Assembly (NCBI GenBank): GCA_911728455.2
Contig: OU452219.1
Span: forward strand, 18,941,397 to 19,005,396
From: Marthasterias glacialis
Taxonomy: Eukaryota > Echinodermata > Asteroidea > Forcipulatida > Asteriidae
DNA length: 64,000 nucleotides
Reading direction: 5' to 3'
Shown here: positions 32,201-43,770 of the stretch, piece by piece
How the letters are laid out: each line of letters begins with the position of its first letter
Numbering within the stretch: position 1 is the first letter of the stretch
Position numbers and translations under genes: made by a program
Notes under the pieces: generated by a model
What the model was told of the DNA's origin: nothing
Database searches by the model: none
The model's input: the letters and a program-made list of their open reading frames with translations, nothing else

Positions 32201-35200
32201 ATTTTAGGAAAACTGTTCCTGATTGCAGCCTACAGCGGATTATACTGGGCCACATCCTGAACCTTTGTCAGTGGACAGCCACTTTATAAAATGGTCTTAT
32301 AAAGCAACAATTAATCTCTTGTAATAGACCTTATGCGTATGACGTTACTATAGAGAGGTTTCACGTGGCGTCACCTGGGACCTTTTTCTAATACTGCGTG
32401 CCACAAACGGACGCTGGAAATCATGCAGCTGACGCCTCATCAGCCATTGAGTTCATACATGGCTGGACCCAACATCAGGCCTGCCCAACATGGCTGCAAA
32501 ATGAACTTTTCCCGGGGTCACGCAACCTCTCAATTGCAGCGTTTGACCTTAAAGATGGCGCAAATGCATAAGGTCTATGAAAGGAGACAAATTTCAAAAT
32601 AGGAGTGTGTGGTGTGTGTATATCCCCAGATGACCTGGATGGCTGAACAGAACGAAGGGAAAAATGCTGATATAATTTATGTGACTACCCCCACCTAATC
32701 ATGATGTCTCTATATAAAGGTTGCTGAAACTGAACCTCAAATGTTATGCTTGTTATCAAAGCTTTGAAATTGATATTGAAATAAACATATTATCCAAGCT
32801 ATTGGATAATTTTTTGAGAAAATGTTCAATTTTATTCATAACATTGAAGATCAGTGGTATGCACTCTTGATTCTCCGGCTCAAAAAAAAACAAAATTGTA
32901 AAATGGTTAAAGATTATTGAAGACAAAAAACTGCCCGATGCCAATTTAATTTTGGACCTGTGAAGCAGCATGTGAATTTGGCGGATAGCCCGACTACCCC
33001 CAATATGCAAACATAATGTATATTTTCCCTTTGTTCCTTCAGTCATAACGGCTCATCGTCTAATTCTGGTCGATCTTCTAGGTGAGGCAACTCATAAATT
33101 ATTCTTCTCAAAATAAGTAAGAAATAACGATTGCATTGTAATGTTAGGTGCTTTTAAAGGTCATCATATGTATGATTGAAGCTGTTGGGGTTTTGAAAAC
33201 CTGACCAATCCTTGCAATATGAAGAATGTCACAATCAGTTTCATTTAAAAGTGTGGCTGACCTAATTTTGGAAATCCATCCAGTTCATAAAATGTGCCAT
33301 GCTGGGGTAAGTTCACATGGGGATTTATATACACACACATACACAATGATGTGTAGCACCAAATAAGCATTCTGTTGTCCTCCCTGTAAGGTTTATTTGA
33401 CAGGAACATGGCCAAAATAACACTCTTTGATTTCTTGTTTGCGTATTTTCAGATACGGTCCTCCTGTGCGCACTGACTACCGTGTCACCGTTGAAAATCT
33501 CTCCAGTCGTGTTAGTTGGCAGGTATGACTTCAGTTTGTTGTTCTCTTCATAACTGGAACACATTACAATGTCACCATGTGATTTAATGAACTTTGTCAT
33601 TTGCAATCATTTGTCCAACTTGTCCGACTTAATTCTCAACCTTTTTTCCCTCAACTTGCCCTGACTTAAGGGAATGGGTTATAAACATTTTCGTGGCCTT
33701 TTTTTGTTCATAAAGCCCTCAAAAGACTGTATTGATATTGTACGGTAAAACAAGTGGCCAACTGACCATTGCAATGTTGTCCTTTCTTCAGCACTATTTT
33801 AGCGACTGAGATGACCATGTAAGGCAGTGAGGGTTGTCTCTCTATCTGAGGGAAGGTACCCCTCCTTGTACCACTAACGAAGGGCTTAAAAGGGCTAGGT
33901 CATGGCAGACGATGATGGTCTATCGCTCTGAGGGCCGAGGCTAAACAGGGCTGTGGCTGCTGAAGCATCCTCCGCCTCATGCTCCTTAACCAACCCCCCC
34001 ATTGTGTGTAGAGAGATAGCGAGCAGGCAGATGGCTTAATCCTTTTGGCAGTTCTGGTTGGACGACCGCCTGGCTGTACCACTTCCTGTGAGGGATGTTC
34101 TATGCAAAAATATTGGGCCAAAAACAGTGGCCCCCTGAAATTTCTAAGAAAACAAAATTATTTTCTTTGAAACAACATTTTAAGTTTATTACTCGAAAAT
34201 TATCGAATATTATATTATAAGTTGAAGATATGAAAACTTTAAAGTGAAATAAGAAGAATAGCAGAACCATGGTAAATTTTTGGAACTTGTTTGATATACT
34301 GCAAACCATGTATAATGTTTCAAAATACATCGCAAAATTTTGGTAACCTTCAATAGATATATATTTACAGTATATATATAGATTTTTGGTGTTCAATCAC
34401 CTTCCCAAAAACTTAAAAACGAAATCATGAAGGTGCAAAAACAATCAAGAAAAATATATTTTGTGGAGGAATGCAAAAATATGTGTGTGTCCTCAAACTG
34501 GTCATCAATCCCAATTTCTTTTGGGTTTTAATACTACTGATGGTTACCACCACCTGGGCCAATCTGAGCTGAAACTGGGCTGGCTGGCTGTTTTGCATAA
34601 AGTGTGACCCACCCCCAGGGGTGCCTCTCTGTCTGGCTGTTCTCTCATGGGTCTTGTAGCTGCCCCTCTCAAGTAAATATCGATGGCTGATGAGAGCTTG
34701 GCCTTACTGTCTGTGGAAGGTATAGTAATGATAAAAGATCAGGGAGTCCACTTGTCACTTTTAAGATAGAACACATGAATAACCACAAAGTAGAACAAGC
34801 ACAGCTTCTAAGTTGGGAGAGTGGGGTTGGGGGAACGAAGAAAAAATTCATTCTATTAATCCAAATAAGCAGATGGAATCTGGATGGATGCTGAGGGAAA
34901 TTCTGAATTATGAAAAATTTCACTTTCACTTTTTTTTTTTTCAGTTAGAGCTTGAGTTGCAGTATTTTCTTACTAAAAATTCATGTGTTCTTTCTTTTTG
35001 GGTGATCAATGAGCTTGTGTTAATCAGTCAATTTAAGGGGTAGGACGTACATGTTGCTGAAGGACTCTGATGGACTACACTCCCCTCATCTTGGATCATC
35101 AACGATGCTCTAGATCGCTCCAAGGACAGCTCTAGTCCACATTGTTATTTGTTTCAGGCATATTTATTACTAATTTGATCAGTTGATGTACTGAACACCA

Positions 35201-37439
35201 TGAACTACATGATCCCAAGTTTAAAAATAGTCACAACTAATGAATACTTAAATTTGTGAATCATTGGAGGAGAAATATTTCCTGGTGTTCATTACATCAA
35301 AATTTACCAAGACAAAAAAATCGCATGGTAACGCAAATCAGCTTAAATGAAAATGGAAAAGCATGTGTTTTTAATCTGCAGACATCAAGAAAGAAAAATG
35401 ATTTTCAGAAAGAGTCTCCGATATACAAAACCAAATATGTTACCTTGGGATTGTGTGGTGTTATTTACTGTTTTTGCCTTATTTCATTTGTATCAAATTC
35501 CTTCCCTAGATTTGTACCTGATGTGCTCCTGTAAATATACCAAGTTTTCCCTTTTCCCAATTATTGTCACTAGCAGCATGCAACCAAAGTGATTTCTTAC
35601 CAGCATGACACCATCGCCTTGGCTCGAATAATTTCCATCAAACCTTTTGTTTTGCAGAACACCCCCCCCCCCAATTTTGCATTATATTTTTGAGTGTGAA
35701 CTCTTCAAAATGTCTTGATTACACTTCTTGATTGGTATCTCTTTGTACCCATGTGTTTCATTGCTGTAGGACCTGAAGGACTACATGCGTCAGGCTGGTG
35801 AAGTGACCTTTGCCGATGCCCACAAACAACGCAAAAATGAAGGGTATGTATACAACAGAGGTTTATAATAAATTTGATTTTGAGTGGCATAGTCATTTTG
35901 TAATAAATGCATGATCCAAAGTAGGGCCAGCCTGGAATTGAAGTTTTAGGTGGGTAAGACCTGATTCACTAAGAAATGGGACATTGAACGTCTGGAGAAT
36001 TTTTAAGGGGCACAGTAAAATACAGTCCTAGTTTACAGGAAGCAGCATTTGTTGACAGTTGACCTGAGTAGATGGGAGTGGTAGTTTTAGTATTTCTAGC
36101 CGGTCTAGGCTCGTTCATTCTTTTATTTATCCATTTTTGTTTTTATTGTTTATCTTTTACTTACTGTATACTTTCCTTTTGGATGCGGGGGGATCCCGTT
36201 TTGTGTGTTTCTTACCATAGGCCTACCATTGAGTGTAATTTTATTGTTTATGTCTTTATTGACATTTTGTGAAGCGCCTGGGAGCTTTTTAACAAACTTA
36301 TTTTGCTCTATATAAATTTTGTGTTATTATTATTACTTCTATGAAGCAGGCATTGTTTAAAACCATTCTACTGAGCTATCAATTAAGAATCTGGAATTGA
36401 TCGTGTTTTTGACTGCATGAGGGTGCTTTCATTGGCTGATTTCCTTGCATCAGTTATATCTTATTTTGGCTCCCTATATGTTGTTTTCTTGTGACAATTG
36501 GCCAAGTAAATAATCATCATTATACTGTTGGAAAACCAGTTTGATTTACTTGTTTTGCATCATGTAAACTTCACACACACTCTTGTGCAGGCAAAAATAC
36601 TGTGAATTAGCTTTCAACAAAACAACTCATTGTGTGATCGTTTTTCTTGCATTTGTTTATAAGTATGTATCTTGTTTCTTATGCAGTATTGTTGAATTCG
36701 CCAACTTGTCTGACATGAATAATGCAATTAAAAAACTAAATGGAACCGAGTTGAGTGGAAAATACATCAAGATAAGTGAAGATACTCCTCGGAGAAAGTA
36801 AGTTTATTTCATATCTCTACAGATTTTCAGGTTTTGAAGACCCAGACAGAACTTAATGTTATTAATTAGCTTTGATTAATGTGTAAACTAAAAAACACAT
36901 CCCCCCTCTCCCCTTCTTTAGCTCATTGGTTTGAAAAGTGATATATTGACTAGGACAAAAAGCAAAATTTTGGTTCTCATGGTGATATTGCCAAATCCAG
37001 ACCAATTGCTTGACCGGAAAATTGATTTTTAAAAATTTTAAAAATAGTTTTCTCCTTGTTTTCATTTGTTCCTTTTCTTATTTTATTTATTTATGTAATT
37101 CACAGGAGAAGTTATTCTCGTAGTCGCTCCCGATCTAGATCTCCTCGTTCACGCACTCGTTCACGCTCACCCCGACGATCCCGTTCTCGCTCGCCTCGTC
37201 ATTCTCGCAGTAGACGTTCACGATCCAGAAGCCGCTCCAGAAGCAGATCTCGTTCGAGGGACCGCAAGAGCAACAGCAAGAGCCGCAGTCGAAGCAAGAG
37301 CCCAAGACGCAGTCAGTCCAAGTCACCCCGGTGTAGTCTCTCACCGCGTAAATCCAAATCCAGATCTCGATCTCGATCCCGATCCCGATCTCGATCCCGA
37401 TCAAATTCAAAGTCAAGATCGCCCAGCCCCTGTGCCTAA
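29280..37439 (+). CDS. SRSF6-like: SR splicing factor of the SRSF4/5/6 (B52/SRp55) type, 8 coding exons
   Basis: Coding exons: 29280-29399, 29852-29922, 30061-30168, 33043-33081, 33453-33522, 35770-35843, 36687-36797, 37106-37439; phases all join, giving 308 residues (295 if the 39-nt exon is skipped). SR proteins bind exonic enhancers and recruit the spliceosome in the nucleus. RRM1 (residues ~1-70) has RNP2 VYIGRL and RNP1 KNGFGFVEF. A Gly/Arg linker follows ([15 protein letters not shown]). RRM2 has VTVENL and the SR signature SWQDLKD, then [14 protein letters not shown]. The last exon is the RS domain, long runs of RS dipeptides after RRSYSRSRS. Similarity to SRSF6 is strongest ([15 protein letters not shown]), but it is probably the single ancestor of SRSF4/5/6. 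AATAAA follows at 37754. The convergent SNRPD2 gene lies downstream. Confidence 0.94.
30169..33042 (+). other. Long SR-gene intron 3 (2.9 kb)
   Basis: It lies between the exon ending GACAA|GTAAGG and the 39-nt exon. It contains a family F element at 32323-32579. Vertebrate SRSF genes carry poison exons in long introns, and this intron or intron 5 (33523-35769) is the natural place to look; I did not recognise one. Confidence 0.6.
32323..32579. mobile_element. MITE, family F, full-length copy (257 bp)
   Basis: The ends AATAGACCTTATGC and GCATAAGGTCTATG are perfect inverted repeats, with subterminal pairing TGCGTATGACGTTAC / GGCGCAAATGC less perfect. It is in SR-gene intron 3 and is related to 2056-2228 and 18708-18886. 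Confidence 0.8.
33043..33081 (+). other. 39-nt in-frame exon of the SR gene, candidate cassette microexon
   Basis: The acceptor CCTTCAG ends at 33042 and the donor TCTTCTAG|GTGAGG follows at 33082. It encodes [14 protein letters not shown] with the split codons at its ends. Exons 3 and 5 join in the same phase without it, giving DKYGPPVRT, which is the junction seen in human SRSF6. Confidence 0.75.
33880..35200. other. SR-gene intron 5, no extra exon proven
   Basis: A GC-richer stretch at 33900-34110 and another at 34540-34690 look like diverged repeats. The segment 35047-35140 (GTACATGTTGCTGAAGGACT to CTCCAAGGACAGCTCTAG, described in parts) is a possible cassette exon by composition, but I could not support it. 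Confidence 0.35.
36230..36345 (+). repeat. 3' end of a LINE/SINE-type retroelement in SR-gene intron 6
   Basis: GAAGCGCCTGGGAGC, then GCTCTATATAAAT and a GTTATTATTATTA tail resemble the 3' ends of CR1/L2-type LINEs and their SINE partners. No coding part is left. Confidence 0.5.
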
Positions 37440-39000
37440 GGAAGTCAGATAGCTCGAGTACAATGTAGTTGTTCAGTACATATGCACTCGGTGCATTCAA
37501 GAAGGGCGTGCAAACAAATACTTGTATTAAGATCCTCAATGTTGTTGGTAAAGCAGACTGTTAGGGTCTAAATGTTGGGCCATTCACTATTTTTGCAGTT
37601 GTTGATAGTTATACTCAATGAGATTTGTGTATTATATATACGTTTTTGTTGATGACAATACTGTTCTCATGATTGGGTCAAGTGCTAGGTAACAACAGGT
37701 GAGCAGACTATCTGGTTTTGGTGTGGTCTGTGGTGCAGAAATAATATTTTTAAAATAAAAAGGATTAGTTTGGTGGAGTGGGACACTTCAATTCACAATG
37801 TGTGTACCAGTGTTTGCAAAAAGTAACAAAACTGTACAACTTTTGTGTATTCCAATATCCAAAAAGTGGCAATGGAAAAAATGACTAGGTCTCCACAACA
37901 TGTTGCAAAAAAAAGAAGAAAAAATATGATGGCTTTGTAGAGTTGCTTTTTTAAGATAATGTTTTGTTTATTTTATCCAATTCTGATCAAGATAAGTATA
38001 CTACAATGTTGTAAAGCAAGCAATTCTTGAGGGAGGGGTTAATGGGGGTGTTCATGCACTTTTTAAAGCTGTACATTTATTGATTTTGTCTCCTTTTTCT
38101 GTTTGTTGTATCACCTTTATGTTTCGTATCATTCCTAATTATGAAAGATGGGCAGGAATACTATCGGAAACACAAAGGCAACATGAAAACATTTTGACGG
38201 AAACAGCTCAACAGTTAATTTTAACACAAAAATTTCCGTTCAAGAAACAAGTTTATCAGTGAAGCTTGGTATATAATATAATTTCCCCTTTGTGTCCTTT
38301 GTATGTTTACTTCCGACGTGTAATTTAACTTAAAAGGATTTTTTTCCCCACTAATTTTTAGAACGTAATAGGTAATATTCCAAGTTCCAATGTTCTCTAC
38401 GTGAATATATTTTATTGTCACCGTCACACAATGCATGGCTTGCATCAGAAAAGAGAATTGCAGGAGACAAGTTCTAATAATTTAATCATACCTAAAATAC
38501 ACATTGGATATCGTAAGATTGTAGTAAATTGTTTATTTTTCTTTTTTTTTCTTTTCAGTTGGGTAGATTTATTCACGTTTTCATCAAATTGAACCTCGTT
38601 TCATTGTGACTGATAATGTTTGTGTATGTGATAATAAATTTAATAGTATTTGGAAGTGTTTGTGTTGAAGGAAATTCAGTTCCTTTTGTGATATGTCACG
38701 GGCATGCAACTTTTTAGCAGAAGCAAAGGTCGAGAATATGTAATTTTTGCTGATACTTCTCTTTATAATTTTCCGACGATGAACCGTTGGTGGTAAACTG
38801 TGGAAAGAACTGTTCCTTTAAACGCAATTTTGTGATTGCAAAAAAAAAGAGGACATGGCTATCCACACTTAACTTTTTTACAGTGATTTGATAGTTTTGT
38901 TACGATTATTCAAGAAAGAAGAAAATCTGCTGAAAACATGCATGCCTGTAACTTAAATCAGATCCGAACATAATCTCAAAAAGGACAGAGCTCCAGACAC
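37440..39000 (+). other. 3' UTR of the SR gene and flank
   Basis: AATAAA is at 37754-37759 and again at 38633-38638, giving UTRs of about 340 or 1,220 bases. No coding region was found. Confidence 0.5.
37754..37759 (+). terminator. Poly(A) signal AATAAA, SR gene (proximal)
   Basis: The hexamer lies 315 bases after the stop; the alternative is at 38633. Confidence 0.5.
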
Positions 39001-39249
39001 CAGTTTTACCAAATTAAAATCGACAATTTATTATTTCTGTCTGTCAAGTCCTACACCATCTAAAAAAACCTAGGCCCCCTTGCTGTGAGCTACTGCTGGC
39101 AGTTGACCAACATTCGGGCACTTCCACCCACTACATTCTGCCTTTGGTGCCCCTTGCATCTCCTTTGCAAGTGCTCTTTACCAGTAAACTTGCTGCACCA
39201 CTTCAAAAATGAAGCCTAAGGCTTTAACACTGTACCGTCTACATAGTAT

Positions 39250-39255
39250 TTTATT
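39250..39255 (-). terminator. Poly(A) signal AATAAA, SNRPD2
   Basis: On the minus strand the hexamer reads AATAAA about 645 bases after the stop. A second one lies at 39027-39032. Confidence 0.4.
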
Positions 39256-39898
39256 TTTATGATTGGACACTTGCCATAGATCCACACAAGTTTTTTTTAC
39301 AGGTTTTTCCTTTGTTCTCCCATGTTTGGGACTTTTTGTTTTAGTGACATCCCCATTGCTTTTGTACACAATATCAAAGTGAGAATCTCCTTGATTTGTT
39401 AAATTCCTTAATTGTCAATGGGTAGAATTAAGACTCACTAAGACTCAACAGTAACACAAAATTATTTACATAAACACCAGTACAAACCAAATGTACATGT
39501 ATTTACAAAAGCAAGACTTCTTTTTCAGCTTAAATACATTGTAGTTTTGGCTTTACACAACCCACGACAACAAATTTTTTGAGCTTCCTGTTGTTCCATG
39601 TAAAAGGCAGTTCACTCCCTTCTTCTGTACAAGTGTAAAGACAGCATAATAAAATTATTGGAATTGAAAATGATAAGTGACAAAACCCAGAGCCCATTGG
39701 CAAACTCGCAGAACACAATGTTCTACTCTCCAGGCATGGTCACAAAATCAAACTTGCAGACTCCATCAAAAGGTAAAACTACCCTCACCGAACAAGTTAA
39801 AAAACCAAAACATGAGCTGTGGTTGCCACAGAGTCTTTACATTGCATGTACACTGTTCATCATCGCTAATCAATCTAACAGTTTCTCATCCACGCGCA

Positions 39899-41542
39899 TC
39901 ACTGCTTCGCCGTTGCCAGAGGATTCCGCAGCACGAGGATAACACTATCCCCTCGGAGGAACATCTTGGAAATGTAGCGATCCTTGTTGACAGGTTTGGA
40001 TTTTTTCTTCCCTTTGCCGGCTTTCGGTGTTTCTGTCCACATCTCCTTCACGTTCTCCAGAACCATATTGCAGTGTCTGAAAGCGAATCAAAATTCTTAT
40101 GAAAATTCTGTAAATACACAGCAGAAATCAAGATGTAAAACACAGAACAGAAACTTGTTGAATATTTGAAAGGATCACTTTGCCTGCCACAGATTTCACA
40201 CACAAGCAAAATAATGTTTCACGGTTATCTTTTCTTAAATCTAATTGCAAAAGTTGCATGGCCCAATTTTTGTTGAAAGAAACTTTGTGTTCAACATTTT
40301 TTCTCCTAACGAATTTTGACAGTGTGATGCCGTTTCAAAAACAAACAAAAACTTTCTTGTCACTGCAAAACATACATGTATGATGCAACATGAAAAATTG
40401 TACAGGGCTGATGATGGTCGTGCTTCAATGTCGGAACCCCGACAATAATTCATTTGATGATTTTAATTAACTACCACTTATCATTGGCAGATTTTTGTGT
40501 GAAATCACTTCAAAATGAAAGATTTACCTTTCTCAAATCTATTCAAGTAGCTACTGAACAATTAAATCTAAATTTTGGGGTCAGAATCGGCAAATTTGGG
40601 AGCAGAGGCCATCCATAGGTACTACACTGTGCTGGTGAATTGAATTACCTGTCAAATGCCTTGACTCTACCGAGTAGTTTCTTGTTGTTACGACAATTGA
40701 TTAAGACTTGTGTGTTGTTCTTGACAGACTGTGTAAGGACAGATAATGGTCCTGTATTAAACTCTTCTTCTTCTCGCTTGGCGAGCTCCTCTGATGTCAT
40801 CTCACTCTTGGGTTTCGTTAATAACCTAAATGGAGGGAGAATGACGGAAAACGTTAGAGAATGCTCTCGTCAGCAAAGTCATTTTTTAATAAATTAATTA
40901 TTTTTGTGTTCAAAATCTTTAGAGGGGTTAACCATGGAGGTAGAAATTGTTGCCCCAGGTACGAGTTGACTTCTGTTCTGGGTACGACGAGTTGACTTGG
41001 CCGGGTATGATGAGTTTCTACTTCTACTTCTACGTCGCTACTCGGCAAAGTCCCACGTCAGGCATGTCAGGGGATATCACGCCAAGGTTAAACAACCAAG
41101 AAAGAGCCGCGATTTCAGGTTAGATGTTCACCCTTTCTTAGTTGACGACCAAGAGCCGCGAACACATTATATTATACAGCTAATATTAAAATAATAAAAC
41201 CGTAGCCCTAGCTATGGAGGTCGTTGGTGCACCCATCAATCATGTAAAATGACGTCTTCACCATGTCTGTCTTCTACCCTTCTCATGGTTAGTAAATTCC
41301 CAACCCCGGTCCAATCCTTGATTTCATCTTCCCTTCGGCGTTTCGGTCTTTCCCATGGTATTGCATGCTGTGTAGAGCACAACACAATGCCAGGATCCTT
41401 TTCAAAAATCTGCCAACGCTTTCCTTCGTAAACCCCTACGTTTATAGCCCATATTAAATTTAAATACAATAAATACATATACCACACCAAACTCATATAC
41501 CTTCATTACCCACTTATGGTAAAAAAATACGACTTACGACAT
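39899..41542 (-). CDS. SNRPD2: Sm D2 (small nuclear ribonucleoprotein), 3 coding exons
   Basis: Minus-strand coding exons are 41542-41538 (ATGTC only), 40825-40649 and 40076-39899; they total 360 bases for 119 residues (human SNRPD2 is 118). Sm D2 pairs with Sm D1 in the heptameric ring on U1, U2, U4 and U5 snRNAs. The protein has [19 protein letters not shown] and [20 protein letters not shown] (Sm1 motif start), then the [20 protein letters not shown] stretch. A basic loop GKGKKKSKP lies between the Sm motifs, and Sm2 ends with [12 protein letters not shown]. The first exon was placed by the perfect donor GTAAGT right after ATGTC and by the phase needed for MS-LL. Intron borders at 40648 and 40077 are canonical. 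It is convergent with the SR gene. Confidence 0.95.
41117..41145. repeat. Copy of SNRPD2 5' UTR sequence within its first intron
   Basis: GATTTCAGGTTAGATGTTCA and CCCTTTCT match 41564-41592, which lies 20-50 bases upstream of the SNRPD2 ATG. The words flanking it (GTTGACGACC) also recur near 41723 in related form. Confidence 0.6.
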
Positions 41543-41730
41543 TATGAAGGTTCGGATGCAGCAGATTTCAGGTTAGATGTTCCCTCTTTCTGGTGGAAAA
41601 CCGTCTTGAAAAACAAACGTTTGAGTAACGTCGTTGTCGGCGGCGGCGCTGTACGTCCGCCGTTTTTACAGTACACGATGCATTTTGCACTGCGGCTAAA
41701 AGAGGGAACCAAGTTTGGAATTTAGTCAAC
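41543..41730 (-). promoter_or_regulatory. Probable 5' UTR and promoter of SNRPD2
   Basis: This is CpG-containing sequence with GGCGGCGG-type words at 41637-41647 (plus strand) just upstream of the ATG at 41542. A 27-base word from it (AGATTTCAGGTTAGATGTTC and onward, 41563-41590) recurs with few changes at 41117-41143 inside intron 1. No TATA box was seen. Assignment is from position and base composition. Confidence 0.4.
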
Positions 41731-41734
41731 GACC

Positions 41735-42180
41735 GACAGGGAGTTTTTCTTACAAACGGCTAAAGAGCCATAGACCCCTCCCCCCCGCAGCATCGCATTG
41801 AACTTCATGTTGCCGTTGAACTAACATCCATGTCTTTATTTTATGGAAATGAAAAAGTTCACTTTTGATCAGTGGTGAGCACATCTCAAGATTTGATCAG
41901 CTGTTATTATTTTCACAACTCTTTATTTTATGTGGTAATATTACAATACAAAATGTTAAGTTTATCATGACCAGTTCTGTGTCAAAGATCTATCTTGATT
42001 GCCTGCCAGGAAAATCACTAGATTAAACAAGGTCAATCTAACCATGAAGGTAAAAAAAAAAAAAAAAAAAGAGGGGGAAAAATTCCGAAAGGTGAAATGG
42101 TCTATAGGCCCCTCTACGTGCTGGTAACTTTAAAATGGAAAGTACACATTATTATGAATAATGAAATATTTTTCCCCTCA
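41735..42180. other. Intergenic DNA upstream of SNRPD2
   Basis: It holds a C run with Gs at about 41778-41790 and a poly(A)/G run at 42053-42080. Nothing else was seen. Confidence 0.4.
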
Positions 42181-42575
42181 GCGGCAGGCGTAACTAGGGT
42201 AACATTTTAGGGGGCACAAGGGTACACCATTTTCTCCAAGGGTGCACTTTCGGCTAATAAAAGCAGTAGTTTCCGTTTGCATTTTTCCTGAACAAGCCCC
42301 TTTCAGCGCTCTTGTTATGTCGCTTATTATTTTTTTATAAACGAATCTGATGTATGAGGTAAAAGTGTATATGTCTGCATGTAAATAACAAACAATAGTT
42401 ATAAAATGCCGAAACTATTCTATATAAAAGCTTTATAAAATTTAACATTTTGTTCTGGTATTTTTTATTTCAAAAGTCAAGATTTCAAATTGGGAGGCAT
42501 CCGGCGAGGGTGGGGGGGGGGGGGGGGGGGGGCACGGACATCAGTTGGGGCCGGGACACATGCCCTCCCAACTCC
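42181..42575. mobile_element. Inverted-repeat element, family G, copy 3
   Basis: It begins GGCAGGCGTAACTAGGG and carries the family words TTTTAGGGGGCAC, AAACGGAAACT in reverse (TTTCCGTTTGCATTTTTCC), CAGCGCTCTTG, and GGCACGGACATCAGTTGG next to a G run of about 20 bases at 42512-42531. Confidence 0.7.
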
Positions 42576-42579
42576 CTTG

Positions 42580-43770
42580 TCATATGGTGCCAGAATTTAT
42601 CTTTTGATTATTCTGTGTTAATTTTTTATGTTTCATTTTATGTTGGGTTTCTGAGCAATTTCCCTCCACTTACGAAACGGTTTAGGACGAGAAACATATA
42701 CGCCCGTTTCACATACCCGCTACCTGAAAGTTATAGACTGCATGTAGTGGCTGAAAAATACATTTGCTCTGCATTATATGTCCTCAAATTTGCAAATGAT
42801 TGATATTTTTTCGTTTAAGTTTAAAATATGCTCTACAGTGAAACATGAGATGAGTTAATTTGCAGCTCTGAAATAACTATAAAGCGATTCTAGTAGAAAA
42901 TAAATCGGTAAAAGAAGATAGTTATTATAACCATAACAGTTTACTTGTTTCAATTAATGGATTGTATTATGTACTGGCTCTCGCAATCGTGTGACGGTCA
43001 TTTGCGATTCTTTACCAAAAAAAATGTTATGTAGTCTAACCTAAATTTGGTGCTCATATTTTTGTCGTTTCTAGCAGCAGTAGGACTAGCTTGGCAGGTC
43101 GATCCTTTTTTTGCAGGTCAAAATAAATTGATCGTGATCAGTATCACTGTACAGATGTCACTGTATTTTGTTGATATTTTAACCACAAACTCGTGAAATG
43201 TTGAAGAGCAAATTGCGTAGTCTTACAAATTGTGGTTTAATCACACTTCTCGTCATTTTCAGCACCTTTGTACACGTATCTGGGAATCTCTGTATGATCC
43301 GAAATTTAAGGTCATGAAGGCGATTCGGAGAAACTTGGCGATTTGTTGAATCACCCATTGAGCAAGGGTTGTTGAATGCATGTTGTTGAACAAGTCAAGA
43401 TACGTTTCCCAAAAATTAGTAGGTCCGTCATGTTCATCGACTGTATATGAAGGAAGTACTACGAGAGTTCCCATAAGGCGGTATGGATACTTCGGGAGAT
43501 GAAAACCTTGAAGTCCGACGATATGAACTAAAAAATGGTGAGTATTTACTGAAAAACAAACAAAATGAGCATGCACAACACAGATGTTAGTTATGTCTCT
43601 TTTCATTTCAGTTGGACCAGGGGTTGAAATGCCATTATGTTCGTGTTCATTTATTCATATCATAGCTTCTTAGCTTAGCAGAAAGTGTTGCTTGGCAAAT
43701 TCATCTGCAAAAATAAACTGAGAATCACTAGTCACTACTGCCATGCCAGTCACACACAAGAGAGTACTTA
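42580..43770. other. Intergenic DNA, no gene recognised
   Basis: AT-rich sequence with no convincing exon. The 115-residue minus-strand open frame at 43259-43606 shows no recognisable domain. Confidence 0.4.

Noticed and set aside
37135-37539. 134-codon minus-strand frame opposite the RS domain
   Set aside because: It is a shadow of the Arg/Ser repeats of the SR gene; its Ile/Glu repeats are complementary to RS codons.
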